Shown here: positions 36,118 through 45,937 of the stretch, in pieces
Layout: the number at the start of each line of letters is the position of its first letter
How positions within the stretch are numbered: the stretch's first letter is position 1
Assembly: GCF_003627095.1 (NCBI RefSeq)
Contig: NZ_CP032627.1
Span: forward strand, 992,001-1,056,000
Direction of reading: 5' to 3'
Length of the DNA stretch: 64,000 nucleotides
Source: Lactococcus allomyrinae
Lineage (GTDB): Bacteria; Bacillota; Bacilli; Lactobacillales; Streptococcaceae
Position numbers and translations under genes: made by a program
The notes under the pieces: model-generated
Seen by the model: the letters and a program-made list of their open reading frames with translations, nothing else
The model's database searches: none
What the model was told of the DNA's origin: nothing

Positions 36118-38652
36118 ATGAACAAAAATATAACAGAAATGCGAGGACTTTCTAAATCAGAAGTTGAACAACAAATAAAGTTAGGCAACATCAATACAAT
36201 AACTGTAAATGCAGGACAATCAGTGAAGGAAATCATTATTAGAAACACAATGACACTCTTTAACCTTCTGAATCTGACTTTAGCAATTGTGGTCATTGCA
36301 ATCGGCTCTTATAAAAACACTCTATTTATACTGTCGGTCATTATCAATACCGGAGTAGGAATTTATCAGGAACTCAAAGCAAAACGAATAATCGAAAAAC
36401 TTTCCATTCTTACTCAAAACAAAGTAGAAGTTATCAGAGATAGTCAAAAAATCACCATTAATAAAGAAAAAATTGTTGTAAATGACCTCCTGTGCTTAAC
36501 TAAAGGTATGCAAGTTCCTGTTGATACAATTAGCCTAGAAAATGGACTTTATGTTGATGAATCAATGATTACAGGAGAATCAGATGTTGTCGAAAAAAAA
36601 GTTGGAGATTTGATTTATTCAGGTTGCCTAGTTTTACAAGGACAAATTAAAACACAAGTACAATCAGTAGGCAACAATACATTCGTCAGTAAATTAACTA
36701 GTGAAGCAAAAAGTTTTAAAGATACAAAGTCTAAAATACAGCAATACATTGATAAAATTTTAAAAATCATTATGATTGCTATTCTACCCGTAACGGCCCT
36801 TGTTTTACTTAATCAATTTTTCCTTACACATCTAGATTTATCAATAATTTCTCAACGTGAAATTGCCATTTTGGGAAGTGCCGCAGTTATATCAAGTCTG
36901 ATTCCTGAAGGTCTAGTTCTTCTTACCTCTGTTGCGTTAGCTGCTGGTGTCATCAAACTTTCAAAAAAACAAGTTTTAGCTCAAAATTTATCAGCCATCG
37001 AAACACTTGCACGAGTTGATGTGCTTTGTCTTGATAAAACTGGAACAATCACAGAAGGAAAGATGAATGTCGAAGAAGTTCTCTACTATACCGACAATAA
37101 GGAAGAAATCAATGATGTCCTTTCTTTTATCGTTGAACATGACACCGAACAAAATGCATCAATAGAAGCTCTCAAAAACAAATTTGGAGTTTTACAATCT
37201 ACATTTGACTTAGTTCAATATATTCCTTTTTCATCAGAAATTAAACAGCAGGCTGTTGAAATTAAAGATAAGGGCATTTATACTCTTGGGGCCTTTGATA
37301 TGATTTCAAACAAACTAGAAAATCAACAAAAACAAGATATTGAATTTGCCTTAAAGAGAGGCTATCGAATCCTCGGACTTGCACATAGTTGGTCGCCACT
37401 AAAAGATAAAACAATCCCTAAAGATACTAAGATTATTTGCCTTATTTTTTTGAAAGATAAACCTAAAAAAGAAGCCAAAAAAATATTGGAATACTTTGAA
37501 AGACAAGGGACAGAAATCAAGATTATATCAGGAGATCATCCAGAAACTGTTCTAAATATTGCTCATGATGTTGGTATAAAAGGAAGTGCACGTAATCTCA
37601 ACGAACTTCCTAAAGATACAGAAAGTTTACAAAAAATCGCAGAAGAAACCACCGTTTTTGGACGAATTACACCCGAGCGTAAACGAGATTTGATTACCGC
37701 TTTACAATCAAACGGACACACGGTAGCCATGATTGGCGATGGCATAAATGATATTCTAGCATTAAAAAAATCAGATTGTGCCATTGCGCTAGGTTCAGGA
37801 AACGAAGCTACAAAATCTGTTGCCCAATTTGTATTATTAGAAAATGACTTCTCTGTTCTTCCATCTGTAGTACAAGAAGGCAGAAAAGTCATCAACAATA
37901 TTAAACGAGTCGCAGGGATGAATCTTCTACGAGTAATTTACACATTTGTTTTAATCATCCTACTAGTTATTACCCGAAAAATCTTTCCACTTGAATCAAT
38001 TAACCTGATGCTCATGGGAATTTTTACTGTTGGAGTTCCTAGTGCTCTGTTAATTTTAGAAAAAGATGAAAAACCAAGCACAGACGATTTTTTCAAAAGA
38101 ATAATAGTAAATGTAGTTCCAGCAGGAATATTAATTGGTATTACCATCTTTACTATGCTAATTCTTCCTTACAAATTTCCACTATATTCTGTATCATCTG
38201 CGGGACATTTAGCTACCAATTATGGTGCTTATTTGAGTGATGTTACTCTGATTATTGGTTCAGTTCAACTGTTCGCCTTATATTTATTGTGCCGTCCTTT
38301 AAGTAGGTATAGGGCTAGTGTCATTATTGGTATGACTTTAGTTTTCTATACTACTTACTTCATTCCACCCATCACAAAATTCTTAGGGATTGCTCCTCTA
38401 CAAAGCTCTCGCTTTATCATCCCAACTTTGATTTGTATTGCTTTGTTGCTTATCATTCGTATGCTTATCTTGGATGGTAAAAAAGTAAACAAGATAAAAC
38501 TTTCATTACTTTGCCTAAGTTTAATGTTTCTTTTCATTTTTGCTTCAGCAAAACTGCGACAATTTCAAGAAAGGATGGCTTATGAAAATGATAAATACAT
38601 CCAAGTTTTACCAGATGATTGGTATCACGCTCAACGTGATCGAAACTCTTGA
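36118..38652 (+). CDS. Cation-transporting P-type ATPase (CtpE-like)
   Basis: 844 residues. TGES at about 148-151, SSLIPEGLVLLTS in the transport helix, phosphorylation motif CLDKTGTITEG with Asp306, and MIGDGINDILALK in the P-domain. Ten membrane segments. The PEGL transport motif and overall layout resemble the CtpE group, linked in mycobacteria to Ca2+ uptake; the ion here is not proven. GGAG upstream of the ATG. A palindrome shared with the yxeA-like gene suggests common control. Confidence 0.88.
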   Translation: MNKNITEMRGLSKSEVEQQIKLGNINTITVNAGQSVKEIIIRNTMTLFNLLNLTLAIVVIAIGSYKNTLFILSVIINTGVGIYQELKAKRIIEKLSILTQNKVEVIRDSQKITINKEKIVVNDLLCLTKGMQVPVDTISLENGLYVDESMITGESDVVEKKVGDLIYSGCLVLQGQIKTQVQSVGNNTFVSKLTSEAKSFKDTKSKIQQYIDKILKIIMIAILPVTALVLLNQFFLTHLDLSIISQREIAILGSAAVISSLIPEGLVLLTSVALAAGVIKLSKKQVLAQNLSAIETLARVDVLCLDKTGTITEGKMNVEEVLYYTDNKEEINDVLSFIVEHDTEQNASIEALKNKFGVLQSTFDLVQYIPFSSEIKQQAVEIKDKGIYTLGAFDMISNKLENQQKQDIEFALKRGYRILGLAHSWSPLKDKTIPKDTKIICLIFLKDKPKKEAKKILEYFERQGTEIKIISGDHPETVLNIAHDVGIKGSARNLNELPKDTESLQKIAEETTVFGRITPERKRDLITALQSNGHTVAMIGDGINDILALKKSDCAIALGSGNEATKSVAQFVLLENDFSVLPSVVQEGRKVINNIKRVAGMNLLRVIYTFVLIILLVITRKIFPLESINLMLMGIFTVGVPSALLILEKDEKPSTDDFFKRIIVNVVPAGILIGITIFTMLILPYKFPLYSVSSAGHLATNYGAYLSDVTLIIGSVQLFALYLLCRPLSRYRASVIIGMTLVFYTTYFIPPITKFLGIAPLQSSRFIIPTLICIALLLIIRMLILDGKKVNKIKLSLLCLSLMFLFIFASAKLRQFQERMAYENDKYIQVLPDDWYHAQRDRNS

Positions 38653-38674
38653 TTAAATTATTTATAGTGAAGTT

Positions 38675-38718
38675 ACAACAAAAAGAGTCCTCATTTCGAA
38701 AGGGCTCTTTTTTGTTGT
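38675..38718. terminator. Bidirectional terminator between converging ATPase genes
   Basis: ACAACAAAAAGAG ... CTCTTTTTTGTTGT long stem with A/T-runs on both sides; serves the two P-type ATPase genes that converge here. Confidence 0.85.
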
Positions 38719-38720
38719 AG

Positions 38721-41459
38721 CTAAAGCAACTCACCATATTTAGCAATAAATATTTTCTTGAAAACTGTGACTAGTAACATATACATCATCACCGTCAGTA
38801 AAAGCCAAGGGAAAAAGCTTACAGGTAAAGCTTCCAAACCTATTGAGGCACCAAAAGGTGTGAAGGGAATAATAGTAAGACCAATAATTCCCAAGAAAGT
38901 TAATAATGTAAGAGAGAGTGAGGCATGACTCTTTAAAAATGGTATTTTTGGAGTACGAATCATATGAATAACAAGAGTTTGTGTCCACATAGATTCTACA
39001 AACCATCCTGAATGAAAGAGAGCAATAAATCCAACATAAGCCGCACTTCCTGGTGTAAGTGTGCTAAATTCTCCAAATGTCGCAGGACATATCACAAAAA
39101 ACATCAGTAAGTAAGTTGTAATATCAAAGACAGAACTTGTCGGACCAATCCATAACATAAATTTACTGATAGAACTTGCTTCCCATTTCCTAGGTACTGT
39201 CAAGTAGTCTTCATCAACATTGTCCCACGGTATTGCGGTACATGACAAATCATAGATTAAATTAAGCAAAAGAATATGAATAGACAACATCGGAATAAAA
39301 GGTAAGAACGCACTTGCCACCAGTACAGAAAACATATTACCAAAGTTAGAGCTTGCAGTCATTTTAATGTACTTAATCATATTTGCATATGTTTTACGTC
39401 CTTCGATAATTCCCTTTTCAAGAACTGTCAAATCTTTTTCTAGCAAGATAACATCTGCTGATTCTTTCGCTATATCAACAGCTGTATCAACAGAAATACC
39501 AACATCCGATGACTTCATTGCTGCTGCATCGTTGATGCCATCTCCCATATATCCAACGCTATTCCCATTGTTTCTTAATGCTGTCACAATCCGAACCTTT
39601 TGTTGTGGGGATAATTTAGCGAATACACTAATTCTTTCTACATCTTTTGCCAGTTGCTCATCATCCAATTTATCTATATCAGAGCCTAGTAAAATATGGT
39701 CAACGGGCAATCCAACTTGACTACAAATCGAACGTGTCACTTTATCGTTATCACCTGTTAGTATTTTTACTCCAACACCGTATTTATTAAGTGCTTTAAT
39801 CGCTCGCTTTGTAGATTCTTTGGGTGGATCTAGGAAAGCAAGGTATCCCATTAAAACCATCTCTGACTCATCTTGCACAGAAAATATTTCAATTGGAGAA
39901 GGATTGGTTTTTTGAGCTACTGCAATCACCCGCATTCCCTTTTCATTGAGTTCATCAACTTTTTCTAAAATATACTTTCTAACTTCATCTGTCAATCGTA
40001 CAATATCGCCCTTGTATTCCGCGAATTGACAAATATCCAGCATTTCTTCAACAGCTCCTTTAGTAATGAGTTGCGTTTTTGTGCCTAGTTCTTCTGTATT
40101 ACTTTGAACAACAACACTCATTCGACGTCTCTCAAAATCAAATGGTATCTCATCAATCTTTGTATATCTGCTACTAAGCTCTCCTAATTCTGAGAATTTT
40201 TTTTGATTATTCTCAGTAGCTTGGATAATTGCAAGATCCATTAAATTTTTGAGACCGGTTTGGTAGTAGCTATTTAGAAAAGCATGTCTAAGGACACGAG
40301 TATCTTCTTGTCCCTCTATATCAAGATAATGCATCAAAACAACTTTATCTTGAGTCAAAGTTCCTGTTTTATCTGTGCATAGAATATTCATTGACCCTAA
40401 ATTTTGAATAGAATTCAGATTTTTAATGATTGTTTTTTCTTTTGACATCGTTACAGCACCTTTTGCTAAACAAGTCGTTACAATCATTGGTAGCATCTCT
40501 GGAGTTAGACCTACCGCTACGGCAAGAGCAAATAAGGTTGCCTCCATCCAATCTCCTTTAGTGAAACCATTGATAAATAAAACAAAGGGTACCATAACAA
40601 GCATAAATCTAATAAGAACCCATGAAACTGAATTTACCCCTTTTTCAAAGGTGGTCTTAACAGAATCTTCATCAACACTTTTTGCCATTTCTCCAAATAT
40701 TGTATCATCACCCGTAGCAATAACCACTCCAAATGCAGTTCCACTAATAATATTTGATCCCATAAATGCAAGATTTGCAGCTTCGGTTAATGTATCATAT
40801 TTATCGTCCTTCAAACTTGCCAACTTTTCTACAGGCTCACTCTCTCCAGTGAGAGAAGATTGACTGATAAATAAATCTTTTGCTTCTATAATTCTCAAAT
40901 CAGCCGGAATCATATCACCTGCTGATAAATGAATAATATCTCCAACTAACACTTCTTCAATCGGAATTTCTTGACTTCCAATTCCTTGTCGATACACATT
41001 TGTTGTAGTTCTAATCATCTTTAGGAGATTTTCAGCAGCATTCCCACTTCTAGTTTCTTGAACAAAACGTAGGAGTCCAGAAATTAAAACCATTGTTGTA
41101 ATAATGAGTAATCCTGCCGGGTTCTCTTCTCCAGGTGCTGCTAAAATAATATCAGTAAATGCCGATATCAAAGCTAAAATAAATAATATTATCGTAAATG
41201 GATTAATAAATGCTTGGTATATACGCTTTACAAACGAAGTTTTTTTACCTCGCGTAATTTTGTTATCTCCATAAAGAGTGCGAGAAACTTCCATTTGTTT
41301 CTCATTCAATCCTTCTACTGTCGTACCTAATTTTTTAAATATTTCTTCCTTATTTGCTTTTGTTGCAAATACTAATCTTCTTTGAACTGCTTCACGGTGC
41401 ATCATATTTGCATTTGCTTTATTTGTTACACCTGGACTTCTAGTTAATCTTTTTTTCAT
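38721..41459 (-). CDS. mgtA: Mg2+-importing P-type ATPase (MgtA/MgtB type)
   Basis: 912 residues from the ATG at 41459, behind GAGG; an in-frame ATG at 41480 lacks an SD. Landmarks: [27 protein letters not shown] in the transport helix, [28 protein letters not shown], and a C-terminal region of four to six helices. P3B ATPases import Mg2+. An M-box-like leader with terminator and a candidate leader peptide upstream point to control by intracellular Mg2+. Confidence 0.93.
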   Translation of the reverse strand: MKKRLTRSPGVTNKANANMMHREAVQRRLVFATKANKEEIFKKLGTTVEGLNEKQMEVSRTLYGDNKITRGKKTSFVKRIYQAFINPFTIILFILALISAFTDIILAAPGEENPAGLLIITTMVLISGLLRFVQETRSGNAAENLLKMIRTTTNVYRQGIGSQEIPIEEVLVGDIIHLSAGDMIPADLRIIEAKDLFISQSSLTGESEPVEKLASLKDDKYDTLTEAANLAFMGSNIISGTAFGVVIATGDDTIFGEMAKSVDEDSVKTTFEKGVNSVSWVLIRFMLVMVPFVLFINGFTKGDWMEATLFALAVAVGLTPEMLPMIVTTCLAKGAVTMSKEKTIIKNLNSIQNLGSMNILCTDKTGTLTQDKVVLMHYLDIEGQEDTRVLRHAFLNSYYQTGLKNLMDLAIIQATENNQKKFSELGELSSRYTKIDEIPFDFERRRMSVVVQSNTEELGTKTQLITKGAVEEMLDICQFAEYKGDIVRLTDEVRKYILEKVDELNEKGMRVIAVAQKTNPSPIEIFSVQDESEMVLMGYLAFLDPPKESTKRAIKALNKYGVGVKILTGDNDKVTRSICSQVGLPVDHILLGSDIDKLDDEQLAKDVERISVFAKLSPQQKVRIVTALRNNGNSVGYMGDGINDAAAMKSSDVGISVDTAVDIAKESADVILLEKDLTVLEKGIIEGRKTYANMIKYIKMTASSNFGNMFSVLVASAFLPFIPMLSIHILLLNLIYDLSCTAIPWDNVDEDYLTVPRKWEASSISKFMLWIGPTSSVFDITTYLLMFFVICPATFGEFSTLTPGSAAYVGFIALFHSGWFVESMWTQTLVIHMIRTPKIPFLKSHASLSLTLLTFLGIIGLTIIPFTPFGASIGLEALPVSFFPWLLLTVMMYMLLVTVFKKIFIAKYGELL

Positions 41460-41521
41460 TGGTCTGTACCTCAATTTCATAATAATAATAGATTTTGATT
41501 ATACAGCTACTGGCCTTTAGA

Positions 41522-41620
41522 CTACATTAAACTAAGACGATGAAAACGAACAGTTATTTTCATCATTTTGTTCTGCTGTGGCCTATCAGGGTCAGAGCTG
41601 CTGATACTTTGTTCTTCCAT
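41522..41620 (-). CDS. Candidate MgtL-like leader peptide of mgtA
   Basis: ATG at 41620 follows a near-perfect SD, AAGGAGGTGAAAA. The 32-residue peptide begins MEEQSISSSDPDRPQQNK, acidic and proline-containing, and ends in a basic part. It lies after the riboswitch terminator and before mgtA. Enteric MgtL (starting MEPDPTP) works as a Mg2+ sensor because Asp/Glu/Pro runs destabilise ribosomes at low Mg2+; a similar role here is inference. The start region GAAAACGAA can pair with TTCGTTTTC near its 3' end. Confidence 0.5.
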   Translation of the reverse strand: MEEQSISSSDPDRPQQNKMMKITVRFHRLSLM

Positions 41621-41642
41621 TCGTTTTCACCTCCTTTTCAAC

Positions 41643-41890
41643 ACAAAAAAACCTTGCCTACGTAACTTGAACATAGACAAGGGAATAATTCCAAAAAAAG
41701 CTAGCACACACAGTGAAACCAATTCATGTCATCGTTCAAGCTTTAGCTCCACAGGGCGATGTTGTTGCACTATTTCATGCCTTGTTTTTCGACATGAACT
41801 GTTGGCCCTCTCATCGTGTCTCCACGACTCTGCGGCAGCAACCCGTATCCCTGTGGTAGCCTCACCTACCGATAGTTAGCCTTAAAAACT
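41643..41890 (-). ncRNA. M-box (ykoK-type) Mg2+ riboswitch with terminator
   Basis: The minus-strand leader begins right after the promoter and holds GGTAGGTGAGGCTACC and GTTGCTGCCGC, then GGGCCAACAGTTCATGTCG, matching conserved blocks of the M-box. It ends in a strong terminator: CCTTGTCTATGT...ACGTAGGCAAGG (41652-41682) then T7. High Mg2+ should favour termination and shut off mgtA. Confidence 0.75.
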
Positions 41891-41900
41891 AACCACATCT

Positions 41901-41929
41901 ATTATATATTCTTATCTCACTCTTGTCAA
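41901..41929 (-). promoter_or_regulatory. Promoter of the riboswitch-mgtA unit
   Basis: TTGACA (41924-41929), 17-bp spacer, TATAAT (41901-41906), both perfect consensus, reading into the leader. Confidence 0.88.
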
Positions 41930-41977
41930 ATCTTTTTCTAATAATTTTTAGATTAATGATTTTGATTATTCATGAGA

Positions 41978-42016
41978 ACACTAATAAAAGCGGTAGTTAG
42001 CCGCTTTTATTAGTGT
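41978..42016 (-). terminator. Terminator of the fructose operon
   Basis: ACACTAATAAAAGCGG-TAGTTAG-CCGCTTTTATTAGTGT, a perfect 16-bp stem 29 bp after the fruA stop. Confidence 0.8.
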
Positions 42017-42044
42017 TTAAACCAGAGTTATCTTTACTTCAAAC

Positions 42045-43952
42045 TTATTTTACTTTCTTCAACGCTCCAAATAAAACACCTGAAATTACAGCTCCAATCA
42101 AGATAAATAAAAGATAAAGTAACGGATTGTTTGTTAGCGCTAAGACAAAGATTCCTCCATGAGGTGCCATTAATTTAATATTAGCAAGTCCAGTCAATCC
42201 ACCAGCCACAGCTGCACCTACGAAAAATGATGGGATAGCACGAGCAGGATCGGAAGCTGCAAAAGGAATAGAACCCTCTGTGATGAAAGATAAGCCCATC
42301 ACAATATTGGTTAAACCAGAATTTCGTTCTTCTTTAGTAAATTTGTTTTTAAATAAAAGTACCGCTACTGTTGTTGCAAGTGGAGGAACCATACCACCTG
42401 CCATTACAGCTGCCATTACAACTGAACCTCCATCTGCTACTGTTGCAGCCAAAGTTCCAGTTGCGAAAATATAGGCTGCTTTATTGATTGGACCTCCGAG
42501 GTCAATTGCCATCATTCCACCTACAACCAAACCAAGTACCAATGCAGATGCACCAGATAAACTATTCAAAAAGCTGGATAAACCTGTGTTGATAGCTGCC
42601 ATTGGTATATTGACAAATAGCATCAAAAATCCAGTAATAAATGTACCAACCAACGGATAAATCAATATCGCTTTAATTCCATCCAAAGATTTTGGTAAAG
42701 CTTTCGTCCACTTACGAAGCAAAAGAATAACACCACCAGCTAAGAATCCACCAACCAAAGCACCAAGAAAACCTGAAGGAATCATTTTTGCAGAATCAAG
42801 GTGACCAAATGCCAATCCTGAGCTTGCCATTGAGCCAGCAACAAACCCTGCTACTAATCCTGGTTTATCTGCAATTGAATTTGCAATAAACCCAGCTAAT
42901 ACAGGAAGCATAAATGCAAATGCTGCTCCTCCTACATTTTTGAAATAAGCTGCAATTGGATGATAAACGCCCAAGTTTGCAAGTTGATCATGAGGTACTC
43001 CCATTGCTTGGTCAATCAAGAAAGCTAGAGCAATTAAAATCCCACCTCCAACAACAAACGGAAGCATTGCGGATACACCGCCCATGAGATGCTTATAAAA
43101 TGCTTTCCCAAGTCCCGTCGCTGTTTCTGAACTTTCCTCTTCTGAATTTTCCGCTTCAAATACTGGAGCCTTACCAGAAAGCGCTGTTTCAATCAGAATT
43201 TTTGGATTACGAATTGCTTCTGCTACTGGTTTATTTACAAGTTCTTTGCCAGAAAAACGATTCATTTCTACCTTTTTATCTGCTGCAACGATGACTGCAT
43301 CTGCTTTTTTAATATCTTCGGCGGTTAATTTATGATCAATACCGCGTGCACCATTAGTTTCGACTTTAATTGCAACATTCATTTGAGCGGCTTGTTTTTT
43401 GAGCGCTTCCTCTGCCATGTAAGTATGTGCAATCCCTGTTGTGCAAGCTGTCACTGCAACTATATAATGTTCTGCATTTTTTACTGTTTCTATCTCTTCT
43501 GCTTCATTTGATGAAAAGAGTTCTAAAACTTCACGTGGATAGTTAACCGCTTTCAATTTACTGTTAAAACCATCTTTGAGCAAGAATTTTGAGAGTTGCG
43601 CCAATGCTTCTAAATGGGTATCATTGGCACCTTCTGGTGCTGCAATCATGAAAAATAGATGAACAGGTTGATGGTCAAGAGCTTCATAATCTACCCCTAT
43701 CTTTGATTTTGCAAAAAGTACAACAGGCTGAGTGACAGCACTGTTCTTACTGTGTGGCATAGCAATACCATCACCAAGTCCTGTTGAAGTTTGATGTTCA
43801 CGAGTGAGAATCCCTGCCTTAAATGTTTCAAAATCTTTGACATAACCTTCATCAACAAGTTTTTGAACCATTTCATCAATAGCAGCGATTTTGCTTTGCG
43901 CTTTAAGGTCAAGAATCATGACCTCGGATTTTAGTAAATCTTTAATTTCCAT
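42045..43952 (-). CDS. fruA: Fructose PTS transporter EIIABC
   Basis: 635 residues in A-B-C order. EIIA (1-145) with phospho-His67 in GDGIAMPHSK; EIIB (about 163-260) with phospho-Cys170 in VTACTTGIAHTYMA; EIIC (about 285-635) with multiple membrane helices. Imports fructose as fructose-1-phosphate. Overlaps fruK by 11 bp; fruR-fruK-fruA is the standard operon. Confidence 0.94.
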   Translation of the reverse strand: MEIKDLLKSEVMILDLKAQSKIAAIDEMVQKLVDEGYVKDFETFKAGILTREHQTSTGLGDGIAMPHSKNSAVTQPVVLFAKSKIGVDYEALDHQPVHLFFMIAAPEGANDTHLEALAQLSKFLLKDGFNSKLKAVNYPREVLELFSSNEAEEIETVKNAEHYIVAVTACTTGIAHTYMAEEALKKQAAQMNVAIKVETNGARGIDHKLTAEDIKKADAVIVAADKKVEMNRFSGKELVNKPVAEAIRNPKILIETALSGKAPVFEAENSEEESSETATGLGKAFYKHLMGGVSAMLPFVVGGGILIALAFLIDQAMGVPHDQLANLGVYHPIAAYFKNVGGAAFAFMLPVLAGFIANSIADKPGLVAGFVAGSMASSGLAFGHLDSAKMIPSGFLGALVGGFLAGGVILLLRKWTKALPKSLDGIKAILIYPLVGTFITGFLMLFVNIPMAAINTGLSSFLNSLSGASALVLGLVVGGMMAIDLGGPINKAAYIFATGTLAATVADGGSVVMAAVMAGGMVPPLATTVAVLLFKNKFTKEERNSGLTNIVMGLSFITEGSIPFAASDPARAIPSFFVGAAVAGGLTGLANIKLMAPHGGIFVLALTNNPLLYLLFILIGAVISGVLFGALKKVK

Positions 43953-44871
43953 TGATTGAAATCTCCTTTATTTCAACTTTTTTATAAATTTCATTAACAA
44001 ATTCTCGGGTAGGCATATCTTTTGAGAATGCCTTCGCTGTACCACAGGCTATAGCTTGCCTAAACGCTTTTAATAAATCTTTTGTTTCATGATATTCTGC
44101 TAAAAATCCTGCAACGGTAGAATCCCCTGCGCCAATTGAATTTTTCAATTCTCCTTTGATTCCTTCGGCAAAATATACAGCATCACGACTAAAAAGAAGT
44201 GCGCCATCACCCGCCATTGAAACAATGGCATACTGTGCTCCCATATCTAACAACTTTTTACCAAATGGTATAATTTCTTCATTTGTTTTCAAAGATGTAT
44301 TAAATATAGCTTCAAGTTCTTCACGATTGGGTTTAATAAGCAATGGATGGCTTTTAAGAGATTTTAATAATTTTTGACCATCAATATCCAGAACAAAAGA
44401 AGCTCTTTTAATCTTTACTTTTTCAATCAAGCGTTCATAAAAATCTTCTCCAAGTGCTTTTGGAATTGTTCCTGCAAATACAACAATATCATCTGGCTTT
44501 AAGTTTTCAAATTTTTGAATAAAAGCTTGTATATCACTCTCTTTTAAGATCGGTCCAGCAGCATCTAAACTGGTTTCTTCATCTTCTGTTTTGAGCTTTA
44601 CGTTAATTCTTGTTAAGGAATCAATCGGAGTAAAATCTGATAAAACACCATGCTCATTCAGAAATGTCCTAATATACTCTCCTGAAAAACCTCCCAGAAA
44701 GCCTAAAGCTGTAGTTGGACTTTCCATTAAACTCAACATTCGGCTTTCCATAATTCCTTTACCTCCAGCTGATACTTGTGTTTGAGAGGTTCGGTTAACC
44801 TCGCCAAGCGATATTTTTTCATAATTCATAAAATAATCTAAGGCGGGGTTTAATGTTACTGTGTAAATCAT
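43942..44871 (-). CDS. fruK: 1-phosphofructokinase
   Basis: 309 residues of the PfkB family: MIYTVTLNPALDYFM at the start, SAGGKGIMESRML, and NSIGAGDSTVAGFLAEY with the catalytic Asp. Converts fructose-1-phosphate to fructose-1,6-bisphosphate; the tagatose-6-phosphate kinases are close relatives, but the neighbours favour FruK. Confidence 0.92.
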   Translation of the reverse strand: MIYTVTLNPALDYFMNYEKISLGEVNRTSQTQVSAGGKGIMESRMLSLMESPTTALGFLGGFSGEYIRTFLNEHGVLSDFTPIDSLTRINVKLKTEDEETSLDAAGPILKESDIQAFIQKFENLKPDDIVVFAGTIPKALGEDFYERLIEKVKIKRASFVLDIDGQKLLKSLKSHPLLIKPNREELEAIFNTSLKTNEEIIPFGKKLLDMGAQYAIVSMAGDGALLFSRDAVYFAEGIKGELKNSIGAGDSTVAGFLAEYHETKDLLKAFRQAIACGTAKAFSKDMPTREFVNEIYKKVEIKEISINGN

Positions 44872-44889
44872 ATTTTTCTTTCTAAAATA

Positions 44890-44905
44890 CTGTTAGCGTT
44901 TTCTT
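44890..44905 (-). promoter_or_regulatory. Candidate cre site before fruK
   Basis: Minus strand AGAAAACGCTAACA fits the CcpA cre pattern (TGNAANCGNWNNCA) with one mismatch at the first T, 19 bp upstream of the fruK start. Confidence 0.45.
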
Positions 44906-44974
44906 GTTATAAAATCAACAGTATGTCTTACTAGTTATAGTTAGTTATTGACCGTACATAATTTTAAAGTAAAA

Positions 44975-45670
44975 TTAGTCTGTAAGCAATTCGAATTCAT
45001 CTGGTTGTGCAAATTTGATAAAACTCATTTGACCGATTTTGGATGAGTCTGCCAAAACATAAGATTTTTGGCTTTGCTTAATGGCTAGGGATTTAACAGC
45101 GGCTTCTTCGTGGTCGGGTGTCATTGCTCCATGAATTTCATCTATCGCATTAGCTCCTATAAACGCAAGATTGAATTGATAATTTGAAAGCTGAGCTAAA
45201 GTTTGGCTGCCAACAATTGCGTCTGTCACTTTTTTTACACGTCCTCCTAGCAGATAAACAATTAGTTTTTCATCTGTTAGTTTGGAAAGATGCGTGACAG
45301 AGTTAGTCACAACTGTCAAATATTTTTGAGAATGATTGATTAAGTCAGCCAAAATACCTGTTGTAGTTCCTGCATCTAAAAAGATAATATCTCCATCTTT
45401 TATTTTTAGAAGTGCTTTTGCAGCAATTTTCTCTTTTTCTTGAATGTTTTTGGAAGTTTTTTCGAAAATACTCAATTCTTCTGTGAGATCTTGTAGAAGT
45501 TCTGCTCCTCCATGTACTCTACGAAGTATTTTCTCTTTTTCTAACTCATTCAAATCCCTACGGAGCGTTGAAATTGAGCCCTCAATCACAGGAAGTAGTT
45601 CTTCAATCGTTGCTCTTTTCCTATTTTTTAAATAATCAGTAATATTTTTCTTACGTTCATTCGCTAACAT
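44975..45670 (-). CDS. fruR: DeoR-family regulator of the fructose operon
   Basis: 231 residues from ATG 45670, behind GGGAGGT; an upstream in-frame GTG lies in that SD. N-terminal DeoR HTH (ATIEELLPVIEGSISTLRRD, VHGGAEL) and C-terminal sugar-phosphate sensor (FLDAGTTTGILADLI, TDAIVGSQTL). Expected to repress fruKA until fructose-1-phosphate is present. Confidence 0.9.
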   Translation of the reverse strand: MLANERKKNITDYLKNRKRATIEELLPVIEGSISTLRRDLNELEKEKILRRVHGGAELLQDLTEELSIFEKTSKNIQEKEKIAAKALLKIKDGDIIFLDAGTTTGILADLINHSQKYLTVVTNSVTHLSKLTDEKLIVYLLGGRVKKVTDAIVGSQTLAQLSNYQFNLAFIGANAIDEIHGAMTPDHEEAAVKSLAIKQSQKSYVLADSSKIGQMSFIKFAQPDEFELLTD

Positions 45671-45797
45671 TTTTACCTCCCTCACTTATACTAGATTTGA
45701 AATGTTGTGGTATAGTCCTACTATAAAGCGGTTTTACACAACTTATAGTTTTTGTTTTAATATTTTTAAATATTGAGTTAAAAAATAACTATTCTCT

Positions 45798-45813
45798 CAT
45801 GAATTCGTTTACA
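45798..45813 (-). promoter_or_regulatory. Candidate cre site upstream of fruR
   Basis: Minus strand CTGTAAACGAATTCAT matches the cre consensus TGNAANCGNWNNCWW at all core positions. About 130 bp before fruR, fitting CcpA control of the operon. Confidence 0.6.
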
Positions 45814-45884
45814 GGGATAGTATATCATTATTTTCTTTCAAAATCAATCTAAAACTTTCAAAAACTATCATTTTTGTTAAATAA

Positions 45885-45922
45885 AAAAAAGAAATACAAG
45901 ATAAAAGATGTATTTCTTTTTT
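45885..45922 (-). terminator. Terminator after the M20 amidohydrolase gene
   Basis: AAAAGAAATACA ... TGTATTTCTTTT with T-run, 16 bp after the stop. Confidence 0.85.
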
Positions 45923-45937
45923 ACCAAGCTCTCATTT

